Assembly (NCBI RefSeq): GCF_029227915.1
Contig: NC_079878.1
Location: 26,935,501 to 26,999,500 of the forward strand
Source of the DNA: Hydractinia symbiolongicarpus
Taxonomy: Eukaryota > Cnidaria > Hydrozoa > Anthoathecata > Hydractiniidae
Reading direction: 5' to 3'
DNA: 64,000 nt
The notes under the pieces are model-generated. The model saw only the letters and a list, made by a program, of their open reading frames with translations. It ran no database searches and had not been told where the DNA came from. Numbering within the stretch: position 1 is the first letter of the stretch; every line of letters starts with the position of its first letter. A program made the translations under genes and the position numbers. Below are positions 43,606-54,910 of this stretch, one piece after another.

Positions 43606-46600
43606 ATGGCAAGCATTCATGTATGTATCTAGTTTCTGTCACTATCACATTTCAGTTTAAATAAATACTCTCACGAACGTCATAATTTCGCAGTCTTCCT
43701 TTGTTAATTAATTTGTATATTTTTTTATTTAGAACAAAAAAATAATTCGCCGAACAGGCAACACAAAGAAAACCCAAGAGGACATAACCTCTTTAAAAAA
43801 TGAACTGGTAAGTGGGCTTAATCTGAAATAAAAATACTACTTCTAAAAATAATACCTACTATTTTGTTGCAAATATATACATTCGTTTTCTCATTTTGAT
43901 GTAGGGTTTTGTAAGAAGCACCCTTGTAAGGTTTACAGAGGAGTCAACCTCGTTAAAAAATCAATTGGTGAATTTTTACTTAGTACTTACATTTTTATTT
44001 GCAAACACAACAAATAGTGTACTGGTTTACTTTTCATGTCTTTTTGTGTGTACTCGTTATTTATATGGGACAGCAACTTTCATAGCGTTTTTCCATTATT
44101 TAGTTACCCTTTCGGTATTTGTCCAATAAGGCAGTCTCGATTTTTTTATAGAATGAGGAAATTAGAAGGAGAGAAGAGGAGTCAACCTCTTTAAAAAATC
44201 AGTTAGTAAGTTTAAATCAGTTCACCTTAAGTATCAGCAGCACAAAAAAAAACATATTTTAAATAATACCACCTGCCTACTTTGGTTATCTCATGCTTTT
44301 TATAGAACAACAATAAAGAAGAAATAAGTAAGCTGAAAAAAAAAGCTGGTAAGTAAATATTTTTTACTTAAACTTGAGGCTTAAGTCCTTTATGATATTG
44401 AAACAAAAACAAATAACAGTGTGTCACAGTATATAAATATAAATAATAGATATTTGTCTTTCTCTATTTAGAACGAACAAACAGAAGAAATCAAGCTGCT
44501 AAACCATGTAAGTGCATCCCGTGTTGCTCTGCCTTTGTTTAATATTTGTCTGAAACCAACCCCGTCTCCAGGACTTATTTGGCTTTTTTATTTGCATGTT
44601 CGAATATAAAAAGTCCTAGGGACGACGATGGCATAATTTTAGAGAACAATTTATGGTTTACATTGTTGATTCTTCTTTTTTTTAGAAGAAGAAGATATTA
44701 ACGTAGCAGGACTTTAAGAAGCAGCAGTTGTCACAGGCAACCAGTCCAGTGATCAAGACAACATTTTTGGAAGTGAAACTGCCACCATTCATCAAAATCC
44801 CGATGTAGTGGCTGCTGTAATACAGTTTGAAGAAGGTGAGAAATTACATAGTTTATCAACCTGTAAAACTTGTCTTGAAACTCGACCAGTATTTCACGCA
44901 ACACCTCCAATAAGACCTACTGCAAAAAATGAAACAAAACCAATTGCTGTTAAGCCTTGGAAAATATTCAGCGATGGTAGGTGTGATAGGTGTCACAGGG
45001 AGAGTCTTAGTCGTTTTAAAAAGAATGTTAAGACACCTGCTAGATTTTCAGGTATACTGTCAGCTGATAATGACGACTTGGGTCCGTTACACGATAACAT
45101 TCGTCATAATGATATGCATTTTTTACCAGTACCACCATATCTCCAAAATTTGACCATACTAGAAGTGATGCAAATTGCTACTGAACTGCCATCATTACCG
45201 TCAGAAGTTGGAATAGTGGTTATTAAAAAGAAAGGAATTCAAAATTCAGTTCAACAGTATACTGTGCAAAGGGGTAAAGTTGAAAACGCATTACGGGGAC
45301 TGTGTTTTGGATACCCAGAAGGGGGTGTTGAAGGTCCAGATACTAAAAATAAACATCAATACAATGGCTCTGATCACATTGACAAACCTTTAAAAGGACG
45401 CTACTTCCAGTTCCTGCCGAATGAATACTATAAGGATGTCTCAATAAAATATGGCCGCATTCAAAATTTACCAGAGATGCGTTCTGAATTACCTGATTTG
45501 CCAGTTGTGGAATTGCCAAATATCATACCAGAAGGAGATAAGGGTCCTGCTGAAAATCAATTTCAACAAAACGTACCTGACGATGACGAGAGTATAACCC
45601 GTTCTGGTTTAGTTTGCCCGGTTGAACCTAAAAATGCTGACAAAGAGTTACGAATAGTACTGGAGAAGCTCTTGGGTTCTGAAGATGCAGTTAATCAAGC
45701 TCTTCAACATGGCACAGTTGCGAATGCAAATTTAGAATATACACGAGAACGGCCTATTTGGGAATTAAAAACTTCTGGGTTTTTTACTATGGCATACCCA
45801 ACTGTTTTTATTAATGGAAATTGTGACTTAACTGTTCCAAGGTTAAATAAAATTAACTTTGAGGAATACATCGAACATATATATTATTGTTCTGATAATC
45901 GTGTAGCACGTCATCCGTACTTGAAATTTTTCTTATTAAATATGCGTTTGCGAATGCAAGCATTGCAGCAGGGTAGCTTTCTTGTTTCCCAACAATTAAA
46001 TGATGCTTATCTCACAATCGCTGAACTTCGAGATAATTTACAAAATGATGATGATTCAGTTCCACGTAAAATTATTAGTATTGGAAAAAACCTGGTAAAT
46101 ACCGATCCATACTGGAGAGACCAAAAAAATAAATTGGATGCCATGCTTTTTTTTAGACGAAATGAATTTGGCGATTTACCAGCATATTTTGATACCAACA
46201 GTTGTGCCGAATTTCATTGGAAACCATTGCATGAACTACTTATTAAGTATTATGCGTTGATAAACAATGTAAACGAAGATGCTGCACGCCAGCAAATGGA
46301 AAGTGATAATAAATTCAAGCGGGAAATGATTCTACAAAATCTTCATATTGTGACACAGTATTTCGATGCAAGGACTATAAATTACTTCGCCACAGTTAGT
46401 GAGGAAGTATTTCAATATGATGACTATTGGTTGCGATATGGATTTGCTAAAAGTCGAGGTGAGATACATGGACACGCAATAATATCGTCATCTAAACATG
46501 CCCGGAAAGTCAAAACTATAATGGATAGCTTGTCTGATGATGTTGCAGACTCACAAGCATTAAAACCTGCAGCGCAAGAACTTCAAAATTAGTTACAAAC

Positions 46601-49600
46601 AACAAATGAAGACAGTAATGACATTTTTTCACCAATGTTTACTTCACTGCATCCTGCTGGTGGAAATGAAATTATAGATACTTCTGGAATTAAAACTTGG
46701 GTTCCAAACAAAGATCAATGGGCCAGACCAGAGGGGACTCAATCTCCACCGGACCATAACCCATTGGCACAAGAACTTTCGGATGTTGCTAGTCATGAAG
46801 GTGGTATAAAAGAGCAACATATCTATCTTGTGAACAGGATTGGCCTCCATAATTGTAATTCCAATTGTTTGCGTTATCGCCGTAAGAATAAAAAAGATAC
46901 TGCTCCACAGAAGTACTGTCGCTTTCATTTTGGCGATCTTGATCCACAAACCAAAAAAACAAGTGGTAAAGAGATTCATCCTTTTAATGCTGTCATAACA
47001 GAAGGGGAACATCCTAGATATGAGGGACCACGGGATCATCCTCGCTTGATGATGCATGTAAAAACACGCCTACTTAGTTGGCTAGCAAATTGTGATAGTC
47101 AACCCATTATCGATCAGAACCTTCTCGCTCTACAAAAATACATTGCTAGTTATGCTTGCAAAGGTGCTGCTTCAACGGAAAATTTAGTACATGTTTATCG
47201 CCATCTCATTGAAAACACTGATGATGGAAGCACTGTTAAAAATTTGGCTCAACGACTACTTCAAAAAATTGCGGGTTTAGTAGATGTTCCAGGTGCTGCG
47301 GCGGATTTCATTAATAGTGGTGGTCGTCTGACTAGATGTACCAGAAATTTTTGATACATTGGTATCAGTGGTTTCCGAGCCTTGGATACGTCTGGTGAAG
47401 ATGGAACTGTTACAAAAAGTAGCGCATTAGACAAATACTTAAGTGATAAGCGGAGAGAAACTGAGCCAGAAATATCATTATGGAACTGGAGCAAAAAGTG
47501 TAATTGTACCTGCAAAGTAGATCACGTCCCAGTTTTTACAGGAATATCTACAAAACCTGTCTGGCCTGTTACTGAGGACTATGCAAAAGCTATGTTCATT
47601 ATATTTTCTGTTGGAACGTGGCACAATACCGAAGATTTGAAGGGACAATATGAGTCATTTGCTGCTGCTTTGGCTTCCCTTGTTCAAACTGAAGAATGCC
47701 CATCAATATTAATTGATTCATTGAAAGAGGCTAAACAATCATTCGATAAAAAAGCGAGAGAACACAAAGTCACACCCGTGCAATCAATATTGAAACCAAT
47801 ACTCAGTGTTCGGATCAATCATCACAATATACAGATGCAAGTTCCCAATGTTCCCAAAATTCTGCCATTGCACAAATGAACATACGTAGAGCAATAATGA
47901 GAGATATTGCTAGGCACCATGTTGCTGATATCAATGAGCCGAATGTACAACAGGTTCTTCCTGATGGTGGGCCTACATTTGATTGGAATAATTATGCAAT
48001 TCAAAGTTGTGGTGGTCAATGGCCAATTAATGCTGACATATGGTTACAATCTATATCTGAAGAAGCAGAAAAAAATGAATTGCAGCATGCTGAAGATTGT
48101 ACTTTACCCCAAATAAACATCTTAAATGCTAATGAATTACAAAGAACAGTCATTGGTATAAATCTTCAACATTTATTACAAGTCGCAAAAGGAACTTTGC
48201 CAACAGGTACCCAGCCAATACGTTTATTAATACAAGGAACAGCCGGTGTCGGGAAAACATTCATCATTACCGCGCTTACTAGAATCGTTCGTCGTATTTT
48301 TAAGCGAAATTCTGCTGTACCACACAAACTTAAAAAAGATAAGAATTTAAATTCTGTCCAGCTTTCTGACTATCCGTTGGGTGATGTAGCTCTAAGAAAG
48401 CTAAGAAAATATACAGGCATGCATGAAAACAATGAACTGAAATTGATTCAACTTAATATTGATGAACGTAGCATGCAGTGGAAGCTTCTAGTGGCTTAGT
48501 GCAGCCAAAGATTATGTGAGGCAACAGGAGACTTTGATAATTATTATGGAGGTGTACCAACTGTCAATTTCTTTGGGGACCTTGGTCAACTTGGACCAAT
48601 TCGTGCTTTGGATTTACATCAGCCGCCGAAACATGATGATTCCACAATCAACTTTGCTGGTTATGCAATCTATCGCTCACGATGTTATTGTTCTTACAGA
48701 AACAATGCGCCAAGGACCCGATCAGTTGGCCCCTCTACAGCGGCTACTTAGAATACGCAATGGATCGATTACTCAACAAGACTGGCAAGATATAAATAGT
48801 CGTTATGAAAATGCTTTGCCCCATGCCGAAAAATGTAACTTTTTGCATGGTCGCGTCCTTACATTAATGGAAACATGGAATGAAGTTAATGAAGAAAACC
48901 ATAATAAATTAGCTAACCTTGGTGTGCCAGCTGCTGTTATTCCATCAAAAGGACGTGGTAAACATCACTCTTTAACTGATAAGCAACTGGGTCAAATACC
49001 ACTAAGATCTTTAATGGCAGTTGGTGCAACTGTAATCCTTACCAAGAACCAAAAGGGTCTTACAGGCCTTGGCCTAAATAATGGTGCCATGGGAAAAGTA
49101 ATTGCAATCCTTTATTCACCAAATATGTCACCACCTGAATTTCCAATAGCTGTTGTAGTCGATTTCCCAAATTATAAAGGCCCGTCATGGATTCAAGAAC
49201 ATCCGAAATGGATACCAATTACTGCTGTTGAAGGTCGATGTGAGTCTGATTGTTGCAGCAGAAATGGCCTGCCGTTAATGCCAGGATATGCAATAACTAT
49301 TGCCAAAAGTCAGGGTATGTCAATTGGAGATGGTAAAACTGCCACCCACATGCGTATCAAGTTACAACAATCAATTCAGATGGAAAAAAATAACCTTGGT
49401 ACAGCTTACACTGCATTCTCCAGATGCGAAAAAGAAAGAAATTGGGCACTTGTCGAACCAATTACTCAAGAACGACTCTTGTACATTAATACACATCCCC
49501 GTATGAAAGCCAGACAAGAGGAAGAGAAACGCCTTAAGGCATTATCGAATAAAACTGTCAAAAAATACAATATCACTATGGAAAAGTATATTAACTTGTT

Positions 49601-52065
49601 GAAAGAACTTGACCAGTTTTGTGATGATGGTATTGAAGATGCAGTTTGTCCTTCACCATCTGTAAATTGCACATGTATAATATGCCTATTTCATTCATAA
49701 TGATAATTACAATCTGAATTCACCTATTTTGCAGACAATCACAATCTTGGCCACTAAAAACCATTCTAATTATGAGAAAGGTGCAAATGCAACCTGAACA
49801 AGGTGCATTGACATTACAGCTTTATACTGATTATTAATAGTGTTGTTGGAGGTGGAGGGGGAGGGTCATAACACAGCCTTACAAAGGTCTGTGATTGTTA
49901 CATTAACCATAGAGACATTTGATATCCAGTTGCATATCTATTATTTCATCTGTACCCCATTTATCATCATACCACAATACCATACCGTTTTGACTTATTG
50001 CAATTATAACATATCGTTTCTACCCTACCGATCATCATACAACAATTACCATACCGTTTCGACTTATCGCAAATAACATATTGTCCGTACCCTACCGATC
50101 ATCATACCACAATTATACCATACCGTTTCGTCGTCTGTACCCTACCGATCATCATACCACAATTACCATACCATTTCGACTTATCGCAATAAACATATGG
50201 AGTGTGCGAAGGAGGAGGCGCATGCCCGAATGCAACCTGAACAAGGTGCATTAACATTACAGCATTGTGCTGATTATTAATGGTGTTGTAGGCCAATTGC
50301 AGCCTGAACAAGGTGCATTAACATTACAGCTTTGTGCTGATTATTAATGGCGTAAGACAATTGCAACCTGAACAAGGTGCATTAACATTACGGCTTTGTG
50401 CTGATTATTAATGGCGTTGTAAGCCAATTGCAACCTGAACTAGGTGCATTAACATTACAGCTTTGTGCTGATTATTAATGGCGTTTTAGGCCAATTGCAA
50501 CCTGGACAAGGTGCATTAACATTACAGCTTTGTGCTGATTATTAATGGCGTTGTAGGCCAATTGCAACCTGAACAAGGTGCACATGCAACCTGAACAAAG
50601 GTGCAGTACAGCATTGAGCTTTTTTTATTTAAAATGTTAATTACAACATAAGTCTGTCCTTCATTTTAGGTGTGACCTGCTGAGTCCCATTGGCTACCTT
50701 CTCGTGGTGCAGGTTGTCAAGAAGAGCTTGTAGACATCTAAAATTTTTACTTGGGATATTAAAATTTTGTAAATATGTTTTTTAAATACACCTGATGTTG
50801 ATAGGCATACACATTTTTTGAATAAGAAAAAAGTCTATATAAAAAACCCACAACTTACACAGGCCAAGTTTTAAGAAACATTTAAAAAACTTTATCAGGC
50901 TCAGAAATCTCTGACATCAAACTTATACATATAACATAAAAATACATACAAACATGTCATTTGTCAATGTTATTCATATATATCAAATTTATAGTTTAAG
51001 CAGCAAATAAGGAAAATTCAAGAAACTCTAGGCTTAGCAAATGTTTAGGTTTCTTATAAAGAAACGTGTAATTAACCTCACTTTTACAAAATTCACGAAC
51101 GTATACGTATGTAAAATATTATTTAACAAAAAAATGCAAAACATTAAAATTAAGTAGAATATGTGAATTTTGTCTACATGCTCTTCAACCAACAGCCAGG
51201 GCATTAAAACTTTTTGCTTTACAGGAAGTAAATTTTGTACACTTTCTTTATCCTTTTTCATGGCTAATTACAGAACAAAAGTAGAATATTTTCTACTTCC
51301 GTTAAAAGGCTTCATTTAAATACGTCAAGATAGATATGAAACAAATACTTTATTAGTTTTAAATTTATTTATAGATTTATAGATATTTATAAATAAAATG
51401 GCACAAAATGTTGCAATGGAGCATTTATTTTAATTATTAGAAAAGGTCAATGTGAGTATTTTTATATTTTTTTTTACCTATTTAGTACAATGATAAGGCA
51501 TTTTTCATGATGCAAATTTTAAGATTTTTATGTGCTACTTTAAATAGTCAGATGAGATAAAATAAAGTGATTAGTCTGATCAACATGCAAGGGTTAGCAT
51601 AATAGGTGCAGAGTATGGAATTAATTTATTGAGGGATTTTGTTGTAGGAGTTACAGCAGAGAGTGGACTCCCTGGAAGAAAAAGGTAAAGTAAGTTATAC
51701 GTCGTAATTAGTTTGAAATGTAGAATGTGTTAAAGCAGCAACAATGTGATTAGAAAAATAGTATTAGATAAAAAGTTTACCAAGTTCACACTTTTATGGT
51801 AGTTTAGAATGTAGCATTTCCATAAGTTGTTTCATTCATTTAGGAATTAGAAACTAAGAAGGTTAATTTGAGTTGGGACGCCTTTCGGGACTTCTGTGCC
51901 GAAAAACAGTCGTTGGGAGCATTTATCAGCTCCAAAAACTACAGGTCCTGGAAGGCGTCAGATGGTGTTCGCGTTTACACCCAGGAGGACGACCGGAGGG
52001 GAAGGATGAACATGAAGAGGAGAGGTGGCAGCTATAGCAGAGGGAGGGGAGGAAAGTGGTTTTAG
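43606..52065 (+). CDS. Micro-exon coiled-coil gene with RGG-type C-terminus
   Basis: Exons at 43,606-43,620 (MASIH), 43,733-43,807, 43,905-43,967, 44,152-44,205, 44,306-44,348, 44,472-44,507, 51,648-51,689 and 51,844-52,065 all have GT/AG borders and, except one, are multiples of three in phase 0. Three share the ending S-L-K-N-[EQ]-L (EDITSLKNEL, EESTSLKNQL, EEESTSLKNQL), so they arose by exon duplication. The predicted product is a short coiled coil followed by SWDAFRDFCAEKQSLGAF and an Arg/Gly tail (RRGGSYSRGRGGKWF). Exon 5 has one extra base in an A9 run (44,336-44,344). Helitron-2 occupies the 44.5-51.6 kb intron. The family is not recognised; host gene or TE gene cannot be settled here. 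Confidence 0.55.
44684..49700 (+). pseudogene. Helitron-2 Rep-helicase, near full length, few stops
   Basis: A plus-strand frame starts in EEEDINVAGL (stop) ... NPDVVAAVIQFEEG and runs through zinc-like pairs (CKTCLETRP, CDRCHRESL), PPYLQNLTILEVMQIATELP (Helitron N-terminal region), the Rep motif GEIHGHAIISSSKH, the tyrosine segment QKYIASYACKG, and a Pif1-like helicase with Walker A GTAGVGKT, DLGQLGP, KNQKGLTGLGLNNG and IAKSQGMSIGDGKT. Breaks: TAG 46,590, TGA 47,352, a shift near 47,876, TAG 48,497 and a short deletion after RRIFKRN. It is about 4.3 kb of coding sequence, close in sequence to Helitron-1 but better kept. It lies in an intron of the micro-exon gene. Confidence 0.85.
49786..49850 (+). 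repeat. Outlying unit of the 67-bp repeat
   Basis: TGCAACCTGAACAAGGTGCA followed by TTGACATTACAGC and GATTATTAAT matches the array at 50,232-50,600 but lies 440 bases upstream. The intervening sequence holds a different repeat. Confidence 0.75.
49955..50205 (+). repeat. TACCCTACCGATCATCATAC repeat cluster
   Basis: TACCCTACCGATCATCATAC occurs at about 50,031, 50,098 and 50,138 with intervening CATACCGTTTCGACTTATCG words. The spacing is irregular (67 and 40 bp). The cluster lies between Helitron-2 and the 67-bp array. Confidence 0.75.
50232..50605 (+). repeat. 67-bp minisatellite, five full copies plus a partial one
   Basis: GCAACCTGAACAAGGTGCA (or one-base variants) starts at 50,232, 50,299, 50,363, 50,430, 50,497 and 50,564. 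The spacing is 67, 64, 67, 67 and 67 bp. Units contain TTAACATTACAGC and GATTATTAATGGCGTTGTAG. The last unit is truncated and duplicated internally. Confidence 0.9.
50606..51647. other. Intron sequence after Helitron-2, no gene seen
   Basis: AT-rich sequence in the large intron of the micro-exon gene. I see no coding block. A short GTGAGT-preceded word near 51,447-51,457 could be part of a further micro-exon but cannot be defined. Confidence 0.4.
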
Positions 52066-53426
52066 GGGTTTTTTTTTGTTTTAAGTTTATTTTTTGTTAA
52101 TTTGTTCCAATTTATTTTAGTTTATCAAGTCATGTGTATATATATATGAGAAAATTTAGTCTTTTTGTTGACGATGCAGCACTATAATTTTGTTCATTAA
52201 CAATTGCGCCAAGATAGCTTTAGAGGGAGAAGTATAAATACTTTAAACTTTAGTATTGTTCTTATTTTGTGGTAAAGTTTAGATCGGCGTTGTTCTTTAG
52301 TTTTCGAAGATGATTGTTTAGTTTTTATTCTATCATCGACCACTTTTTGCAATTATTTATAAACTACAGACTGCGTACTTATTACTTTACATTTTCAAAT
52401 ATAAGCCTTGTTCTTTAGTTAAAATGTGAACATTTTGTTTGTTAATAATATATATATAACGTATTTACTTGAAAAAGCAACACCCCTCCCCCGAATTATC
52501 TTCCTTTTTGGCGTAAATATTTAAAAAATGCCTTAAATAAGCGCCTCTATTTTCTCAGGAGGTGTTAATTTCACACCAACTATTTAAAGCAGCGCTTTTT
52601 TAAAATAAAATTTGTTAACATAATACACGCTTTTTTTAAAAAAATAGTGTTTTTTTTGTTGAGGGTGAAGTATTCTTATGATTTAGCAAAATATGGGGGT
52701 GAAGTATTCTTAATGTAGTCTTATTTTTCAGAGTAAAGTTTTTGTCACATGTATGAACAAGAATAACCATTTCGCGACAGCTGAATATGTTTCTTTTTCT
52801 AAGCAAACTCACCCTGGAAATATTCTTAAGATATTCTTACAATTTAGGCAATTTTCACCCTGATATTCTTATAGAAGTTATTCTTTTAAAAAAAAGCGTG
52901 CAGTTTAGCAATCTTTCTTTGACACATACATTTTTTGTTAGATTTATTACTTTCATTGTTTAGTTTAGAGAGAAGATAGAGCTATATTGTGGTGTCCTTG
53001 ATTTTATTTAATAAGTGCCTTATTTTAGAATATAAAATTAGCACCCCTTTGAGAACTTAAAATTAAATAAGAGCCGCAGGTACTCAAGTACGGTACAGTT
53101 GAATTTTAAAAATTTTGTTAACATTTATAAAAAAATATAAACCATAAAATGTTGATATTTCTTTTTGAGAAGTTCCTTCTTTGTTTCACGTTTATAGGTG
53201 TCATTCATTTATATCAAAATCATAGTCCAAGCGGCAAAAATAATTTTTATGGTTAAAAAAGGAAAATTTAAGAAACTACAATTATTTGAGCCTGAATCTG
53301 TTCTCATTTTGTTTTTATTTTTTGGAAAAATTTGAGTGCTTGTCTCTTATGAAATTGTTCTTATAAAAATACGTATATTTTTTTCGATATGCCGTTTTTA
53401 CTTCCTAAAACAGTGAATAATTTTAT
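52066..53426. other. AT-rich stretch with a possible short inverted-repeat element
   Basis: CGTATTTACTTGAAAAAGC at 52,460 and the complement-like GTACTCAAGTACGGTAC near 53,080-53,096 could be worn termini of a MITE, with AATAAGCGCC and AATAAGTGCC words inside. The match is weak. No gene is recognised; there is a TATATATA tract at 52,136-52,147. Confidence 0.3.
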
Positions 53427-53848
53427 GCCCCGTTGGTCTAATGGCTACGACACTCATGCAAATGAGAGATCCGGGTTCGAATCCTGGACGGGGCTAGGAA
53501 ACACAATTATGCATCTAACAACGGCCAGGTAATCCGTCGGTATACCCTATGGAGGGAAAAAAACGAGTAAATTCGAGGTTTGGTGGGTTTCCCCCGACCA
53601 ACATTTCCCCCGTGTTTTTTCCCTGATGAGATACAAAGTCAGGGAGCCAGGGGTCAAAATTGGACAATCAAGGGCGGCAATTGACTTTGCTTTTATTCAA
53701 ATACCCCAAACTTAACAAAATTAAATGTTGCCCATCGAACTTTTACTTGTAGATTAATTTGTATTTAATTTGAAATTCCCGGACTATATATACCTTAGAA
53801 ATATTAAGTATACGTAATCTTTGATTTGTAGGGGGAGATTTTCTATTA
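53427..53848 (+). mobile_element. tRNA-derived SINE, copy 2 (better preserved)
   Basis: The head (53,427-53,495) has a perfect 7-bp acceptor stem (GCCCCGT with ACGGGGC), an A box TGGTCTAATGG (53,434-53,444), a consensus B box GGTTCGAATCC (53,474-53,484) and a 5-bp T stem. At 68 nt with a collapsed anticodon arm it is not a working tRNA. The tail matches copy 1 (AGGAAACACAATTAT; TAATCTTTGA; G-rich end) and is longer, about 350 bp. Confidence 0.8.
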
Positions 53849-54215
53849 AGGTGCCTGCCCCTGCCTTGCCTTGCCAGCACTTACCGTGCCTTTGCCTACC
53901 CTTCCTATACCTTTTCTGCTGCCTGCCCACTATGCCCTTGCCTGTGCCTCCCATGCCTTGCCTCTCCCTGCCTTGCTGATTCCTCTTCCTGTTCCCTTGC
54001 CTGCCTTGCCAGCACTGACCATGCATTTCTTTACCTGCCCTTCCTATGCCTTTTCTGGTGCCTGCCTACTAAGTCCTTGCCTGTGCCTCTCATGCCTGTG
54101 CCTCGCATGCCTTGCCTACCCCTGCCTTCCTGATTCCTTTTCCTGTTTCCTTGCCTGCCTTTGCCCTTTCTTTTCCTTGCCGTGCTTAATGCCTTTGCCT
54201 TGGCAACCTCTCCGC
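53849..54215 (+). repeat. Cytosine-rich TGCC repeat, two ~135-bp units
   Basis: TTGCCAGCACT occurs at 53,871 and 54,006, and the following 130 bases are similar (CTTCCTATGCCTTTTCTG, CCTTGCCTGTGCCTC). The whole stretch is built of TGCC words. Long open frames on both strands here are low-complexity artefacts. Confidence 0.85.
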
Positions 54216-54239
54216 AACACTTTCTATACTGGTACATAC

Positions 54240-54570
54240 TTTTTTAATAAAAAAGAACATAAAATGATGATTTAATTAAGTTTTATCTATCCTCCATCTC
54301 CCGTCCTTCGAACTTGTCCTCAAAAAACATTGATGGAGGGTGACCTCCGAGATAAAGTGTATTTGAAAAAAATATGATGGTTCTGAATCGCGCTACATCT
54401 AGCCACTACCGTTTCCTTGCCTGCCTTCGCCGTGCCCTTTTACTTTCTATATTGATAACAGTATCATTTAGCGATGAGCGAAAAGAAAACAATTTTTTTA
54501 GTTTTGCTACACGATTTTGTGTATTATTAAAAAATATAATGGATTGAAAGTATTGCGCCAGCACTAGAAA
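54240..54570. other. Short non-coding gap
   Basis: Unique-looking AT-rich sequence containing one more CCTTGCCTGCCTT word near 54,415. No gene or element boundary is recognised. Confidence 0.35.
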
Positions 54571-54574
54571 GAAT

Positions 54575-54740
54575 ATCAATCAATCAATCAAGCTTATTTT
54601 ATTCTGACAACTCTTACAAAAAATCGTTGTACAATGTAAAATAAATAAATAACACGAGGTTAAGCAATAATAGATAAACTAAAAAATGTGGCTACCTAAG
54701 TTAGAAGGATATGTAAGTAAGTAAGTAACTGAAAATGTAT
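54575..54740 (-). mobile_element. 3' end of a CR1/L2-like LINE
   Basis: On the minus strand the sequence ends AATAAAATAAGCTTGATTG followed by a (ATTG)n tract (54,591-54,575), the usual form of CR1/L2 3' termini. Upstream it has TTACATTGTACAACGATTT. The body of the element is missing. Confidence 0.5.
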
Positions 54741-54910
54741 TCTAAATAAATACTAAAGTTATATCTTAGTATACATGGAAACAACCACAGGGGTTTTCTA
54801 AGCCGTGTATACTTTATAAATTCAATAAGCTTCTTTTTTTAAATATTATTTACATCAGGGATGTCAGAGGAAACCGAGATCGGGGAGGGGTGCTCTTTCG
54901 CAATAAACCG

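Noticed and set aside
52458-53100. A complete MITE with TACTTGA ends
   Set aside because: The inverted match is short and interrupted and no TSD is visible, so it is mentioned only as a weak possibility.
53427-53495. A functional tRNA gene (GCA anticodon)
   Set aside because: The anticodon arm does not fold with a 7-base loop, the length is 68 nt, and a dispersed tail follows it. It is a SINE head.
53784-54275. Open frames on both strands in the TGCC-rich tract
   Set aside because: They are low-complexity translations of a tandem repeat (Pro/Ala/Leu or Gly/Arg/Lys-rich) with no other support.
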